From contig CAJUIP010000006.1 of the NCBI GenBank assembly GCA_910586315.1, forward strand, positions 53,518-117,517: 64,000 nucleotides of DNA, in the 5' to 3' direction. The DNA is from an uncultured Lachnospiraceae bacterium. Its GTDB lineage: Bacteria > Bacillota > Clostridia > Lachnospirales > Lachnospiraceae. The notes under the pieces were generated by a model, which did not search any database, was not told the DNA's origin, and was given only the letters and a program-made list of their open reading frames with translations. The translations under genes and the position numbers were made by a program. Of this stretch, positions 18,454 through 26,732 are shown one piece after another. How positions within the stretch are numbered: position 1 is the stretch's first letter; every line of letters starts with the position of its first letter.

Positions 18454-19080
18454 ATGGACATGAAAATAAATGATTACGGGGAACTGAAGCTTCAGGAACT
18501 GGACGTGATGCGGGAGATCAGCAGCATTGGTTCCAGCCATGCGGCCACAGCTCTTTCTAAACTTCTTCAAAAAGAAATACGCATCACTCTTCCCCAGGTC
18601 CATGTCCTGGGGTATGAGGATGCAGTGAGCCGGATTGGCAATATTGAAGAGATTGTAGCGGCAACCCTGGTTAAAATGAGCGGGGATGTGGAAGGGCTTA
18701 TGCTGTTTCTGTTTAATATGGAATTTGCCAATACGGTGTTGGAAAAGCTTTTGGGAAGAAGTTTTTCCAGTTTTGAAGAGCTGGATGATCTGGCTTATTC
18801 GGCTTTGGAGGAGGCAGGAAATATTATGATTTGTTCTTATATTAATGCCTTTGCACAGCTGGTGAATATAAACATACAGCTTTCTGTGCCAAGCTCCACT
18901 GTGAATATGCTGGGAGGCATACTGACGGTTCCTATGGCGGAATATGGATACGAGACAGATAAACTGATGTATTTTAACGCAGATTTTATTATGGACGACA
19001 AACGGTTGTCGGACTGGCTTTTAATGCTTCCTGATATAAAATCATTGAATGATATTTTAGAGAAGTTAGGAGTCTTATAA
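18454..19080 (+). CDS. cheC: CheC, CheY-P phosphatase
   Basis: A 208-aa CheC protein. The second phosphatase centre E-A-G-N (residues ~110-113, ALEEAGNIMICSYINAF) is intact. The first centre reads REISSIGSSHAATALS, where Ser stands in for the usual Asn of E-x-x-N, so that site is probably weak or dead. CheC binds CheD, encoded next with a one-base overlap (TAATG). Confidence 0.92.
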   Translation: MDMKINDYGELKLQELDVMREISSIGSSHAATALSKLLQKEIRITLPQVHVLGYEDAVSRIGNIEEIVAATLVKMSGDVEGLMLFLFNMEFANTVLEKLLGRSFSSFEELDDLAYSALEEAGNIMICSYINAFAQLVNINIQLSVPSSTVNMLGGILTVPMAEYGYETDKLMYFNADFIMDDKRLSDWLLMLPDIKSLNDILEKLGVL

Positions 19081-19565
19081 TGCAGGAGAGGGAACTGAGG
19101 GTAGGAATTGGAGATATGAAATTTACCAGAGGTACGGGAACGATTATTACATATGCTCTGGGCTCCTGCATTGGAATCACGTTCTGGGATCCCTTTTTGC
19201 ATCTGGGAGCGCTGCTTCATATTATGCTTCCCGAACGCTATGAGACGGATAAGGGGAATGTTTATAAATACGCTGATTCCGGCATTCGCGAGACGATCCG
19301 GAAATTAAGTGCCTTTGGTATGGTAAAGTCCAGAACCGTGGTTAAAATCGCCGGAGGGGCGAAAATGTTTGAAATCCGTGGGAATGCGGAGTTCGGGAAC
19401 ATTGGAGCCAGGAATACGGACATCGTAAAAAAGATACTGAGAGAAGAGAGGATGAAAATTTCGGCGGAGGATACCGGCGGAAGTTATGCAAGGACTATGT
19501 TACTGAATGTGGAAACCGGTGACGTTGCAATTCGCACAATGGGAAAGCCTGAGCGGCATTTATAG
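19080..19565 (+). CDS. cheD: CheD, receptor glutamine deamidase
   Basis: CheD deamidates chemoreceptor glutamines and is controlled by CheC. Catalytic Cys30 (ALGSCIGITFWD) and His47 (LLHIMLPE) are present in a 161-aa protein of normal length. It overlaps cheC by one base. No chemoreceptor gene is in the window. Confidence 0.96.
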   Translation: MQERELRVGIGDMKFTRGTGTIITYALGSCIGITFWDPFLHLGALLHIMLPERYETDKGNVYKYADSGIRETIRKLSAFGMVKSRTVVKIAGGAKMFEIRGNAEFGNIGARNTDIVKKILREERMKISAEDTGGSYARTMLLNVETGDVAIRTMGKPERHL

Positions 19566-19575
19566 GAGGTAGCAG

Positions 19576-20511
19576 ATGAAAAAAGAAAAGGAAGGCATTT
19601 TGCTTGAATCCGGAACGAATGAGATTGAAATCATGAAGTTCACGATCCAGAATGAGTTTTACGGCATTAATGTGGCAAAGGTCAAGGAAATTATGATGAG
19701 TCAGAAAGTAAAGTCCATGCCTCACGCCAACCCGTCTGTAGAGGGAATCTTTAAACCAAGGGATACTCTGATCACAGTCATTAACCTGGCATGTTATCTT
19801 TCGGGAGAGCCAGTGGAAAAGGGGCCCAGGGATTTATTTATCGTGACCAACTTTAATAAAATGACGGTGGCGTTCCGGGTTCAGGGAATTGAGGGAATCA
19901 GCCGTATATCCTGGGGAGATATCCAGAAGCCGGATAAAACCATAGCCAATGGAGATGAAAGCATAGCCACAGGAATTGCCCAGTGTGATGACCAGCTGGT
20001 TACTATTCTGGATTTTGAGAAAATCGTGGCGGAGCTTGCTCCGGAAACCACCATTCAGGTTTCAGAGGTAGATGCCATGGGAGACCGGCCTTTGAATGAG
20101 GCGCCCATTGTGATCGCGGAGGATTCCGTTCTGCTCAGGAAAATGATTGACGATTCTCTGGAACGGGCAGGATTTACCAACATACAAAATTTTGGAAACG
20201 GAAAAGAGGCCTGGGATTATCTTGCTTCCATTAAAGATGACTCTGATTTATATGAAAAAGTCAAGCTTGTCATAACAGATATTGAAATGCCTCAGATGGA
20301 CGGCCACCGTCTTACAAAGCTTATTAAGGACGATCCCAGACTCAGGCAGATTCCTGTCATTATCTTTTCATCTCTGATCGACGAGCAGATGCGGAGAAAA
20401 GGAAAGGAACTGGGAGCAGACGATCAGCTGGCAAAACCGGAGATCGGACGTTTGGTGATGATGATGGACAGACTTCTCAAGGAATATGAGGAGCAAAGAG
20501 CGAGGGGGTAA
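19576..20511 (+). CDS. cheV: CheV, CheW-receiver coupling protein
   Basis: An N-terminal CheW-like coupling domain (residues ~15-165) followed by a receiver domain (~175-305) with acidic residues AEDS near 182 and phosphoacceptor D235 (VITDIEMPQMDG). CheV links receptors to CheA and is adjusted by phosphorylation. AGGAGG lies before the ATG; cheD ends 10 bp upstream. Confidence 0.95.
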   Translation: MKKEKEGILLESGTNEIEIMKFTIQNEFYGINVAKVKEIMMSQKVKSMPHANPSVEGIFKPRDTLITVINLACYLSGEPVEKGPRDLFIVTNFNKMTVAFRVQGIEGISRISWGDIQKPDKTIANGDESIATGIAQCDDQLVTILDFEKIVAELAPETTIQVSEVDAMGDRPLNEAPIVIAEDSVLLRKMIDDSLERAGFTNIQNFGNGKEAWDYLASIKDDSDLYEKVKLVITDIEMPQMDGHRLTKLIKDDPRLRQIPVIIFSSLIDEQMRRKGKELGADDQLAKPEIGRLVMMMDRLLKEYEEQRARG

Positions 20512-20518
20512 TGAATTT

Positions 20519-21433
20519 ATGGAGAAGGGGAGCCGCATACTATTTGGAATGCTGTCTGCTGTGGCTTTTTTTTCCCTGGCGCTCCCCATCCGTTCCCTGG
20601 CTGCATATGGTACCTGGGAGCTCCAGAAGGATGGAAAACGCTGGAAGTACGCATATTCTCCCGGGGTATATGCTGAGGACGAATGGATTATGGACCAGGG
20701 TAAAGAATACTATGTGGATTCCAACGGATATATGCGTACAGGATGGGTAACAGACAAGGATGACAATGTGCGTTACTACATGGGGAGTGATGGCGCGAAA
20801 TGTCTGAATACCTTTACCCCGGATAACCATTATGTGGGTTCCGACGGACAGATCCTGGAGGCGTTTGATACATACCGCAAGCAGGTATCAAAACAGCTGA
20901 AGGCATTTGTTAATAAAAAGGCCAGGGAGACGGAACAGCGCGGCTTCCTGCTTACAGATTTAAACAATGACGGGTACAGAGACATTGCGGTATTCGACAC
21001 ATCCGTATCACCGGAGCGTGTTCTGCAGGTAGCTGTCTGGATGCCCGAGGAGGAAGAGCTGTTTGTTCTGGCAAATTCTGATCCCGATGCAGCAGAGAAA
21101 TCCTTTCTTACCTACAACAAGGAAGAGCAGGTAACGTATCTCACAATTTTGGAGGAGAACGGGGGAAGAAATTATTTTTCTCTGGAGAAAGGGGAATGCA
21201 ATTTCGAGAATGCACTGAGTCTGGAATTGGGAGAGAATGACTGGGGAGACCCGTTATATTATGTGAATGGGGATAAGACGAAAGCAGAGGAATTGGAAGA
21301 AATCCTTGAAACGATGCAGACTCAGGCAGGCGGACCGTTTTCTGAGCAGATACTGCCGGCAAATGAGGAAAATATAAAACAAAAAGTGGACTGCAGCCCC
21401 TCTGAAAATGAACTTTTCCTGTGGCAGCCATAA
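20519..21433 (+). CDS. Secreted protein with choline-binding-type repeats and an EF-hand-like segment
   Basis: A 304-aa protein with a signal peptide (residues ~1-26, hydrophobic core then SLAAYG). Residues ~30-105 contain Trp/Tyr-Gly cell-wall-binding-type repeats (YYVDSNGYMRTGWV, YYMGSDGAK). The rest includes LLTDLNNDGYRDIAVFD, an Asp-rich calcium-binding-like loop seen in FG-GAP proteins. ATG 20519 has GAGGGGG 10 nt upstream. Paralogous repeats occur at 32369 and 33826. Function unknown; wall attachment is inferred. Confidence 0.75.
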   Translation: MEKGSRILFGMLSAVAFFSLALPIRSLAAYGTWELQKDGKRWKYAYSPGVYAEDEWIMDQGKEYYVDSNGYMRTGWVTDKDDNVRYYMGSDGAKCLNTFTPDNHYVGSDGQILEAFDTYRKQVSKQLKAFVNKKARETEQRGFLLTDLNNDGYRDIAVFDTSVSPERVLQVAVWMPEEEELFVLANSDPDAAEKSFLTYNKEEQVTYLTILEENGGRNYFSLEKGECNFENALSLELGENDWGDPLYYVNGDKTKAEELEEILETMQTQAGGPFSEQILPANEENIKQKVDCSPSENELFLWQP

Positions 21434-21463
21434 AAAGTATCTGAAAATAAGTGGCCGTATGCA

Positions 21464-21493
21464 GTAACCGTTCAGGGCTGTCTGAGCTGTTAT
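21464..21493. repeat. Intergenic palindrome family, copy 2 (parA leader)
   Basis: GTAACCGTTCAG pairs with CTGAGCTGTTAT across a 6-nt gap (one mismatch, two wobbles). It lies 33 bp before the TTG start of the ParA gene and has no T-run. Confidence 0.6.
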
Positions 21494-21525
21494 GAGCACA
21501 CATGAAAAAATAGGGAGGAAATATT

Positions 21526-22326
21526 TTGGCTATTATCATAACTGTTTCTAATCAGAAAGGCGGTGTTGGAAAAACCACCACCTCAGCTGCATTGGCCACT
21601 GGAATATCTTCCAGGGGTATGCGGGTTTTGGGGATTGATCTGGATCCCCAGGGCAATCTGGGTTTTTGCCTTGGTCTTGGTTCCTCCGATATGCCCACAG
21701 TGCTGGATGCCTTAAAAGGAAAAATTCCCATAGAGGAAGCCATCGTACAGACAGAATACTGCGATATCTTGTCCTCAGACATTACCCTAAGCAGCAACGG
21801 TTTGGAGAAGGGAAATTCCGGAAGAAAAGAATACCTAATACACGACATGCTGGAGCCTGTAATGGATAAATATGATTATATTGTTATTGATACGCCGCCG
21901 GCGCTTAACCTCCTTACAGTGAACGCTTATGTGGTATCTGATTTTTTAATCATTCCCATGGCGTCTGATATTCTCAGTCTGGTGGGATTGTCACAGTTGA
22001 AGGAAACCATAGAATCCGTACAGGAAAATCTCAACCCGGAATTAAATGTACTGGGAATTTTATTAACCCGCTTTAATAAGCGGACTCTTCTTTCAAGAGA
22101 TGTGCTGGAAATGGCACAGCAGCTGGCTAAGCAGATGAAAACAACTGTATTTAATACGAAAATAAGGAGTGGAGTAGCGATTGCAGAAGCACCAGCCCAT
22201 GGGGAAAGTATTTTTGACTATAACCCCCGTTCATCTGCGGTAAAAGATTATCAGGAATTAATTGATGAGATTGCAGACAGGATTCATTTAAAGGAGGCGG
22301 CGGAATATGGCAAAGAAAACGAATAA
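21526..22326 (+). CDS. ParA/Soj-type ATPase in the motility operon
   Basis: A 266-aa deviant Walker A ATPase: NQKGGVGKTT at residues ~9-18 with the signature lysine, DLDPQGN near 39, and YIVIDTPPAL (Walker B) near 118. It is closer to Soj/ParA than to FlhG. ParA-like ATPases position plasmids, chemoreceptor arrays or flagella; there is no parB nearby. The start is TTG 21526 with GGGAGGAA upstream. The next gene, a ComFB-domain protein, overlaps its 3' end by 20 bp, suggesting a functional pair. Confidence 0.88.
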   Translation: MAIIITVSNQKGGVGKTTTSAALATGISSRGMRVLGIDLDPQGNLGFCLGLGSSDMPTVLDALKGKIPIEEAIVQTEYCDILSSDITLSSNGLEKGNSGRKEYLIHDMLEPVMDKYDYIVIDTPPALNLLTVNAYVVSDFLIIPMASDILSLVGLSQLKETIESVQENLNPELNVLGILLTRFNKRTLLSRDVLEMAQQLAKQMKTTVFNTKIRSGVAIAEAPAHGESIFDYNPRSSAVKDYQELIDEIADRIHLKEAAEYGKENE

Positions 22327-23239
22327 GACATCCCATGTACTGAGTCTGCTTACCAATGGTGCGGATCCGGAGGAAACCTCGGGACAGGATTTGGCGGAAG
22401 AGAGAAATGTAGAAAAACAGGAAAAAGCAGTGACGGAAGCGGCACCCATGGAACCCGCACCCCAGATATCTGCTTCAGGAGACAAAAGGGTTGTTGTGGT
22501 GGAAGACCAGGAGGAAGATATTTCCAACAAGATTTTAGACAATCTGGAAAAGCAGCTGGAAAGTCAGGAGGCGCAAAAGGCAGGACAGGAGCTTCAGGAC
22601 ACAGCACAAGAGCCTCAGACAGCGGCGCAGGAGGCTCAGGACGCAGCGCAGGCCTCCCAGACGGGCGTACAGGAGTCCCAGCCCCAGGCTGCGGTGCAGG
22701 AGGCTCAGACAGGCGTACAGGAGTCTCAGCCTCAGACAAGCGTACAGGAGTCTCAGTCCCAGGCTGCGGCGCAGGAGCCTCAGAACACAGCGCAGGAGTC
22801 TCAGACAGGCATACAGGAGTCCCAGCCCCAGGCTGCGGCGCAAGAGTCCCAGACAGTGGCGCAGGAATCCCAGCCTGCAGCTCGGGGGGCTCAGGACGGG
22901 GCAGAGGAATACCGCCAGATAGGGACACAAAAGCTTCAGGATTTAGTTGCGGATTTTGGTGAGGAAGAATGCCACATTGAAAACGTAATGGAGAATATTA
23001 TTTCACGCACGGATTTGAAAAAATATATGGATGAGTATGGCGTATGCAAGTGCAGCCGTTGCTGTGCAGATGTGAAGGCATTGATTTTAACCCGTCTTCC
23101 GTCCAAATATGTTGTGGTTCAGAAAGATTCGGTGGCTCCAATGATTGGATTTTATGAAAATAAATTCAGAGTCATGATTTTCACTGAGATTTTGAAGGCA
23201 TGCCTGCAGGTCAAAGAAAAGCCGAGGCACAATCCATAA
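22307..23239 (+). CDS. ComFB-domain protein with long Gln/Glu/Ser repeat linker
   Basis: A 310-aa protein. Residues ~85-205 are a low-complexity tract of QESQPQ/AQEPQ-type repeats. Residues ~220-305 form a ComFB domain: ENVMENIISRTD, then CKCSRCCADVKALILTRLPSKYV. ComFB proteins have been reported to bind cyclic di-nucleotides such as c-di-GMP, so this may be a second-messenger sensor acting with the overlapping ParA gene. The repeat DNA (22560-22900) may be length-variable. Role inferred only. Confidence 0.75.
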   Translation: MAKKTNKTSHVLSLLTNGADPEETSGQDLAEERNVEKQEKAVTEAAPMEPAPQISASGDKRVVVVEDQEEDISNKILDNLEKQLESQEAQKAGQELQDTAQEPQTAAQEAQDAAQASQTGVQESQPQAAVQEAQTGVQESQPQTSVQESQSQAAAQEPQNTAQESQTGIQESQPQAAAQESQTVAQESQPAARGAQDGAEEYRQIGTQKLQDLVADFGEEECHIENVMENIISRTDLKKYMDEYGVCKCSRCCADVKALILTRLPSKYVVVQKDSVAPMIGFYENKFRVMIFTEILKACLQVKEKPRHNP

Positions 23240-23264
23240 GTAATCCATAAGTCGTATGAAGACG

Positions 23265-23295
23265 GTAGCGGTTCAGAGGACATAAGAACTGTTAT
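23265..23295. repeat. Intergenic palindrome family, copy 3 (3D-protein leader)
   Basis: GTAGCGGTTCAG pairs with AAGAACTGTTAT, giving ~10 of 12 pairs including wobbles across a 7-nt gap. Just upstream, AATCCATAAGT is duplicated in tandem (23231-23252) and contains the stop codon of the preceding gene. Confidence 0.5.
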
Positions 23296-23321
23296 CAAAA
23301 ACACACGCTGGGGGGATATCG

Positions 23322-24161
23322 ATGTTGAAAGAACATTTCGGCGTAAAAAAGAGGTTTCTGACTGCTATACAATGCAGTGTGGGAGCAGCAATAATTTTAG
23401 TCTGTGTTCTGACAACTGTGGCTACTTGCAATGGAGATACGGAAACGACGGAAGAAGACTTAACAACAATTATGCCATTAGAGGAGAGTGCAGTTACACT
23501 TGTTTTGAATGAAGGCCAGGAGAAAGCTTCTTTAAATGTAACGGAAGCTGAGAAGACAGAAGAATATCTGGGAGAGATGGAAATAGCCGCATATTGCAGC
23601 TGCAAACGTTGTGTAAAAGATTCAGACGGCTATATTACCTATTCCGGGCAGAGGCCGGCTCAGGGGATTACTGTGGCTGCAGATCTTGAGCTTTTTCAGA
23701 TAGGGGATAAATTGCGAATTGGAGATCATGTATACGAAGTACAGGATAAGCTGTCGGCCAGAGCCAAAGAGAAGCTGAGTCTGTATTTTGATGATCATGA
23801 GGAAGCCCTGGTCTTTGGAAGGGCGAAACTTCCGGTATATCTGCTTCATCAGGAGGAAGTGTATGATGGGACGTCGCTGGGAGTATTTGATATTACCGGC
23901 TATTGCAGTTGTGAGGAATGCTGTGGAGAGAAAGAGGTCTATCTGACAAAATCAGAGACCATACCAAGGGCCAGGCATACAGTAGCAGCTGATTTAAGTA
24001 TTCTGGAAATGGGTGCAAAAATAGAAATTGACGGGATTGTCTACACCGTAGAGGATACAGGAAAGAGTGTAACAGGAAATGTGATTGATATTTATTTCGA
24101 CACTCATGAGGAAGCGGTTCGATTCGGAAGACAGAAGAAGGAAGTATATCTGGTTCAGTAA
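23322..24161 (+). CDS. Membrane-anchored tandem 3D-domain protein
   Basis: A 279-aa protein with an N-terminal membrane helix (~11-35) and two 3D domains (~85-180 and ~190-279). 3D domains, named for three conserved aspartates, occur in peptidoglycan-cleaving enzymes such as MltA and YabE/YocH-type proteins. The second copy keeps all three (VAAD, VEDTG, VIDIYFD). The first has VAAD and VQD but LSLYFDD in place of IDIYF, losing the third Asp. Each copy has a CSCxxC pair near its start. GGGGGGAT precedes ATG. Confidence 0.75.
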   Translation: MLKEHFGVKKRFLTAIQCSVGAAIILVCVLTTVATCNGDTETTEEDLTTIMPLEESAVTLVLNEGQEKASLNVTEAEKTEEYLGEMEIAAYCSCKRCVKDSDGYITYSGQRPAQGITVAADLELFQIGDKLRIGDHVYEVQDKLSARAKEKLSLYFDDHEEALVFGRAKLPVYLLHQEEVYDGTSLGVFDITGYCSCEECCGEKEVYLTKSETIPRARHTVAADLSILEMGAKIEIDGIVYTVEDTGKSVTGNVIDIYFDTHEEAVRFGRQKKEVYLVQ

Positions 24162-24173
24162 TAGGAGATTTTT

Positions 24174-25370
24174 ATGGAGCGATTAATCTATGAAGGCCGA
24201 TTCCTTGTTAATACAGTAGGCGGGATTATACGCCAGGATGATTTACGGGTAATGTATGGCCGGATGAATTGGGAAAAAATATTCCGGGAAGCAGATTACC
24301 ATAAAATTGCCAATATCATATATTTAGCTTGTTTGGGAAATGGTGATCAGATACCGGATCGGTGGAGAGAACGGCTTTTTGATCGTTACCAGAAATCTCT
24401 GATCTTTGGGGATGTATGCAGGGAAGCTCAAAAAGAGGTCCTGATGATGATGGAAATGATGAAGCTTCCTTGTTTTGTTATTTCTTCCTGTGCAATTCGT
24501 GAGCTTTATCCTGTTCCGGAGATGGCAGACTGCGGACTTCTTAAGATTTTGGTGGATGAAAAGAGTTATGCCCTGGCGAAAGGGTATATGATAGACTTAG
24601 GCTATGAGTCAGACCGTTTATATAAGGGATACGGGGAACATATGAAGAATGCGGCCGGCTTCGACATGGAGCTCTATCATAAGCTGCCATTCCGTACAAA
24701 ACTGTATGATAAAAATATAAAGCTTATGCTGGATACTGCGCCATTTTTTGACAAGTATCAGTATGTGAGGGCGCTTTCCATTGAAAATCAGTTTGTTTAC
24801 AGGCTGGCAAAGGCGGCTTACGCGTATGTAATGGATGAGCTTTTAGTCCGCGATATGCTGGATTTGTTCATATTTCACAGAAACTGGAAAGAAAAAATGA
24901 ATATGGAATCTGTAGAGAGAAGGCTGGAGAATTTTCGGATTAATGAGTTGGGAGAAAAAATTCTGCAGATTGCATATATGTGGTTCGGGAGCAAAGACGA
25001 GAGAGCAACTGACGGTTTGCCTGAGGATATCCATGTATATGATATTCTTGAAAACCGGATTTTGAGCCGGGGGTATTTGAACAAGGAAACAGATCAACAG
25101 GCATTAAAGCTTAAGCGCTTAATCCAGCGGGAAATTAAAAAGGAGCAGGCCCGGGAAAAGAGAGCAGCTTTCACTGAAAAGTGGAGCAAGAGATGGAAAA
25201 AAATAAAACGTACGTTAAGCTGGGCCTTTCCGGAATACAGATATATGTGTGTCATTTATCCTATTCTGGAAAATATTCCAATTCTTCTGCCGGTCTGTTG
25301 GATATGGAGAGGAATACGACAGTTAAAGATATTGATTACAAGCAACTTGTTTAAAAGGAAGTCCGATTGA
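24174..25370 (+). CDS. Nucleotidyltransferase-family-like protein (degenerate), unknown role
   Basis: A 398-aa protein resembling the uncharacterised nucleotidyltransferase family of PF14907 type. The region LPCFVISSCAIRELYPVPEM (residues ~97-116) aligns with that family's substrate-binding segment, but the metal-binding Asp pair seems reduced to DCGLLKILVD. The C-terminus is basic with a possible membrane-associated helix (ENIPILLPVCWIWRGI). It is the last gene of the + strand string, 12 bp after the 3D-domain gene. Assignment is tentative. Confidence 0.5.
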   Translation: MERLIYEGRFLVNTVGGIIRQDDLRVMYGRMNWEKIFREADYHKIANIIYLACLGNGDQIPDRWRERLFDRYQKSLIFGDVCREAQKEVLMMMEMMKLPCFVISSCAIRELYPVPEMADCGLLKILVDEKSYALAKGYMIDLGYESDRLYKGYGEHMKNAAGFDMELYHKLPFRTKLYDKNIKLMLDTAPFFDKYQYVRALSIENQFVYRLAKAAYAYVMDELLVRDMLDLFIFHRNWKEKMNMESVERRLENFRINELGEKILQIAYMWFGSKDERATDGLPEDIHVYDILENRILSRGYLNKETDQQALKLKRLIQREIKKEQAREKRAAFTEKWSKRWKKIKRTLSWAFPEYRYMCVIYPILENIPILLPVCWIWRGIRQLKILITSNLFKRKSD

Positions 25371-25391
25371 TGCTATTCACGGACTTCCTTT
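25354..25391. terminator. Bidirectional terminator between the nucleotidyltransferase-like gene and csrA
   Basis: AAAGGAAGTCCG (25354-25365) and CGGACTTCCTTT (25380-25391) form a perfect 12-bp inverted repeat with a 14-nt loop. The stop codons of both convergent genes lie in or next to the loop. It ends the long + operon and the - strand flgM-csrA operon. Confidence 0.8.
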
Positions 25392-25618
25392 CGCTGTTGT
25401 TCCAATATTTCCTGCAAAGAATGAATGGAGTTAATGGAAGGGAGAAGAGAGGCCTCGTTTGTTTCTGCGGCGATAGCCAGCTCTTCTCGCATGATTTTAA
25501 TATTCTTGGGGGCGTCAATTGCCAGACGAACCCCCATAGACGTACTTTCAACTACTGTGACTCTGATTTGATCCCCTATTAAAATACTTTCGTTCGTTTT
25601 CCGATGCAATATCAGCAT
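25373..25618 (-). CDS. csrA: CsrA, RNA-binding translational regulator
   Basis: An 81-aa CsrA starting MLILHRKTNESILIGDQIRV, with the core APKNIKIMREEL. CsrA binds GGA motifs over ribosome binding sites; in Firmicutes its main target is the flagellin mRNA, and FliW sequesters it. It is the last gene of the flgM operon, directly after fliW. The flagellin leader here has AGGAGAAGGA over its ribosome binding site, compatible with CsrA control (inference). Confidence 0.96.
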   Translation of the reverse strand: MLILHRKTNESILIGDQIRVTVVESTSMGVRLAIDAPKNIKIMREELAIAAETNEASLLPSINSIHSLQEILEQQRKEVRE

Positions 25619-25634
25619 TGCAATTACTCCTGTC

Positions 25635-26084
25635 TTATGGTTTTTTTATGATGTTGGAAAAAGTACTCAGTTTATGGCGATATCCGTAATTGGCATTTTC
25701 TAAAATTACCTGGCGGGCTGCTTTCGTTTTAGGATTGATAGCCAACGGACATTTGAGGTTCACAGTGTCCTCCAGATAGTCGTTTTTTATGACACATACC
25801 GTATAATAGGAGAGTTCATTGCTGCTTTCCACCCCCAGAGAAGCCAAATCTTCTGCTGTCAGGTCAGGACAATAATCCGGGCACAGAGTGGTAGGTGCGA
25901 TAACCACAAAAGCCACCTGAGAGTTTTCAACGGACTGCATCAAAAGCAGGGACTCGTTCTCCTCATCCAGACGTAGAGGAAGAAACTGTTTCAAATCAGG
26001 GAAGCCAAAAAAGCCATCCGCCACCGTAATTAAGTCGGACGGATTATATTCGACTTCTCCATAATAATCAGTCTGTATTTTCAT
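25635..26084 (-). CDS. fliW: FliW, CsrA antagonist/flagellar assembly factor
   Basis: A 149-aa FliW: GEVEYNPSDLITVADGFFGF at the N-terminus and LKCPLAINPKTKAARQVILE later are family signatures. FliW binds flagellin and CsrA in a partner switch that matches flagellin translation to export. It is followed by csrA with a 16-bp gap, the common fliW-csrA pair. Confidence 0.96.
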   Translation of the reverse strand: MKIQTDYYGEVEYNPSDLITVADGFFGFPDLKQFLPLRLDEENESLLLMQSVENSQVAFVVIAPTTLCPDYCPDLTAEDLASLGVESSNELSYYTVCVIKNDYLEDTVNLKCPLAINPKTKAARQVILENANYGYRHKLSTFSNIIKKP

Positions 26085-26111
26085 GAAAAAATCAGCCTTT
26101 CCGAGCTGCTG

Positions 26112-26705
26112 TTATGCCTGTATATCAATCAGGCCCCCGGCAGCATCCTTGCGGGGAGGTACATAATTAAAATCACCCAGATATTCAAACTGAACTTCCG
26201 GATACTGCGTTATAATTGTTACGGACATAGCCGGAATATAAGACAGGTCCCCTTTTGCGATACGGAATTCAAAAGCTTCCCGCTGTACAAGATATTCTGA
26301 AACGGACTCAGAATTACCTGCCGCCACAACCGCAGATTCCCCGGTGTCGGAGGAAACAGAATCTGCCTGTCGTGATGATGGATAATTTAATACGGAGACT
26401 GTGTCGGAATCCCGCATGTTTTTCTGGGACGCAGCCGAAACCGACGGGGCCGTTCCCAGGTTTGGTCCGAAACCCTGCGAGGAAATAGCCACAGGAGAGT
26501 CGGAAGAAAAAGTCTGTCTGTATTTGCTCATGAAATCAAGGCTGGAAGAGTTCCCCTTGATATGGTGCTGGTTCTGATAAGCATGATAAAGGGAAAAAGT
26601 CTTTCGCCGTTCCGCCGCAACTGTCTGAGAAGGAACCAGTCGGGCATTTTGTGTAAAACGGGTAGATTGAAAAGGAATTGAAGTAACCTTAATAAGCGCT
26701 GCCAT
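26112..26705 (-). CDS. Hypothetical protein between flgL and fliW (YviE-like position)
   Basis: A 197-aa protein without a recognised catalytic motif. The middle (~60-125) is Ser/Ala-rich low complexity; the C-terminus (~130-197) is more ordered, with VTIITQYPEVQFEYLGDF then NYVPPRKDAAGG. By position it corresponds to Bacillus yviE (DUF6470), which also lies between flgL and fliW, but similarity is limited to the general pattern. No signal peptide or membrane segment is visible. Confidence 0.6.
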   Translation of the reverse strand: MAALIKVTSIPFQSTRFTQNARLVPSQTVAAERRKTFSLYHAYQNQHHIKGNSSSLDFMSKYRQTFSSDSPVAISSQGFGPNLGTAPSVSAASQKNMRDSDTVSVLNYPSSRQADSVSSDTGESAVVAAGNSESVSEYLVQREAFEFRIAKGDLSYIPAMSVTIITQYPEVQFEYLGDFNYVPPRKDAAGGLIDIQA

Positions 26706-26732
26706 ATGTCCACCCCCAATCTAAGGATAAAA

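Noticed and set aside
22560..22900. CRISPR-like or satellite repeat in the ComFB gene
   Set aside because: It is a coding low-complexity tract kept in frame, without regular repeat-spacer structure.
22350..22930. Long Pro/Leu-rich frames antisense to the ComFB gene
   Set aside because: They arise from the QESQ repeat DNA read on the other strand and have no domain or start signal.
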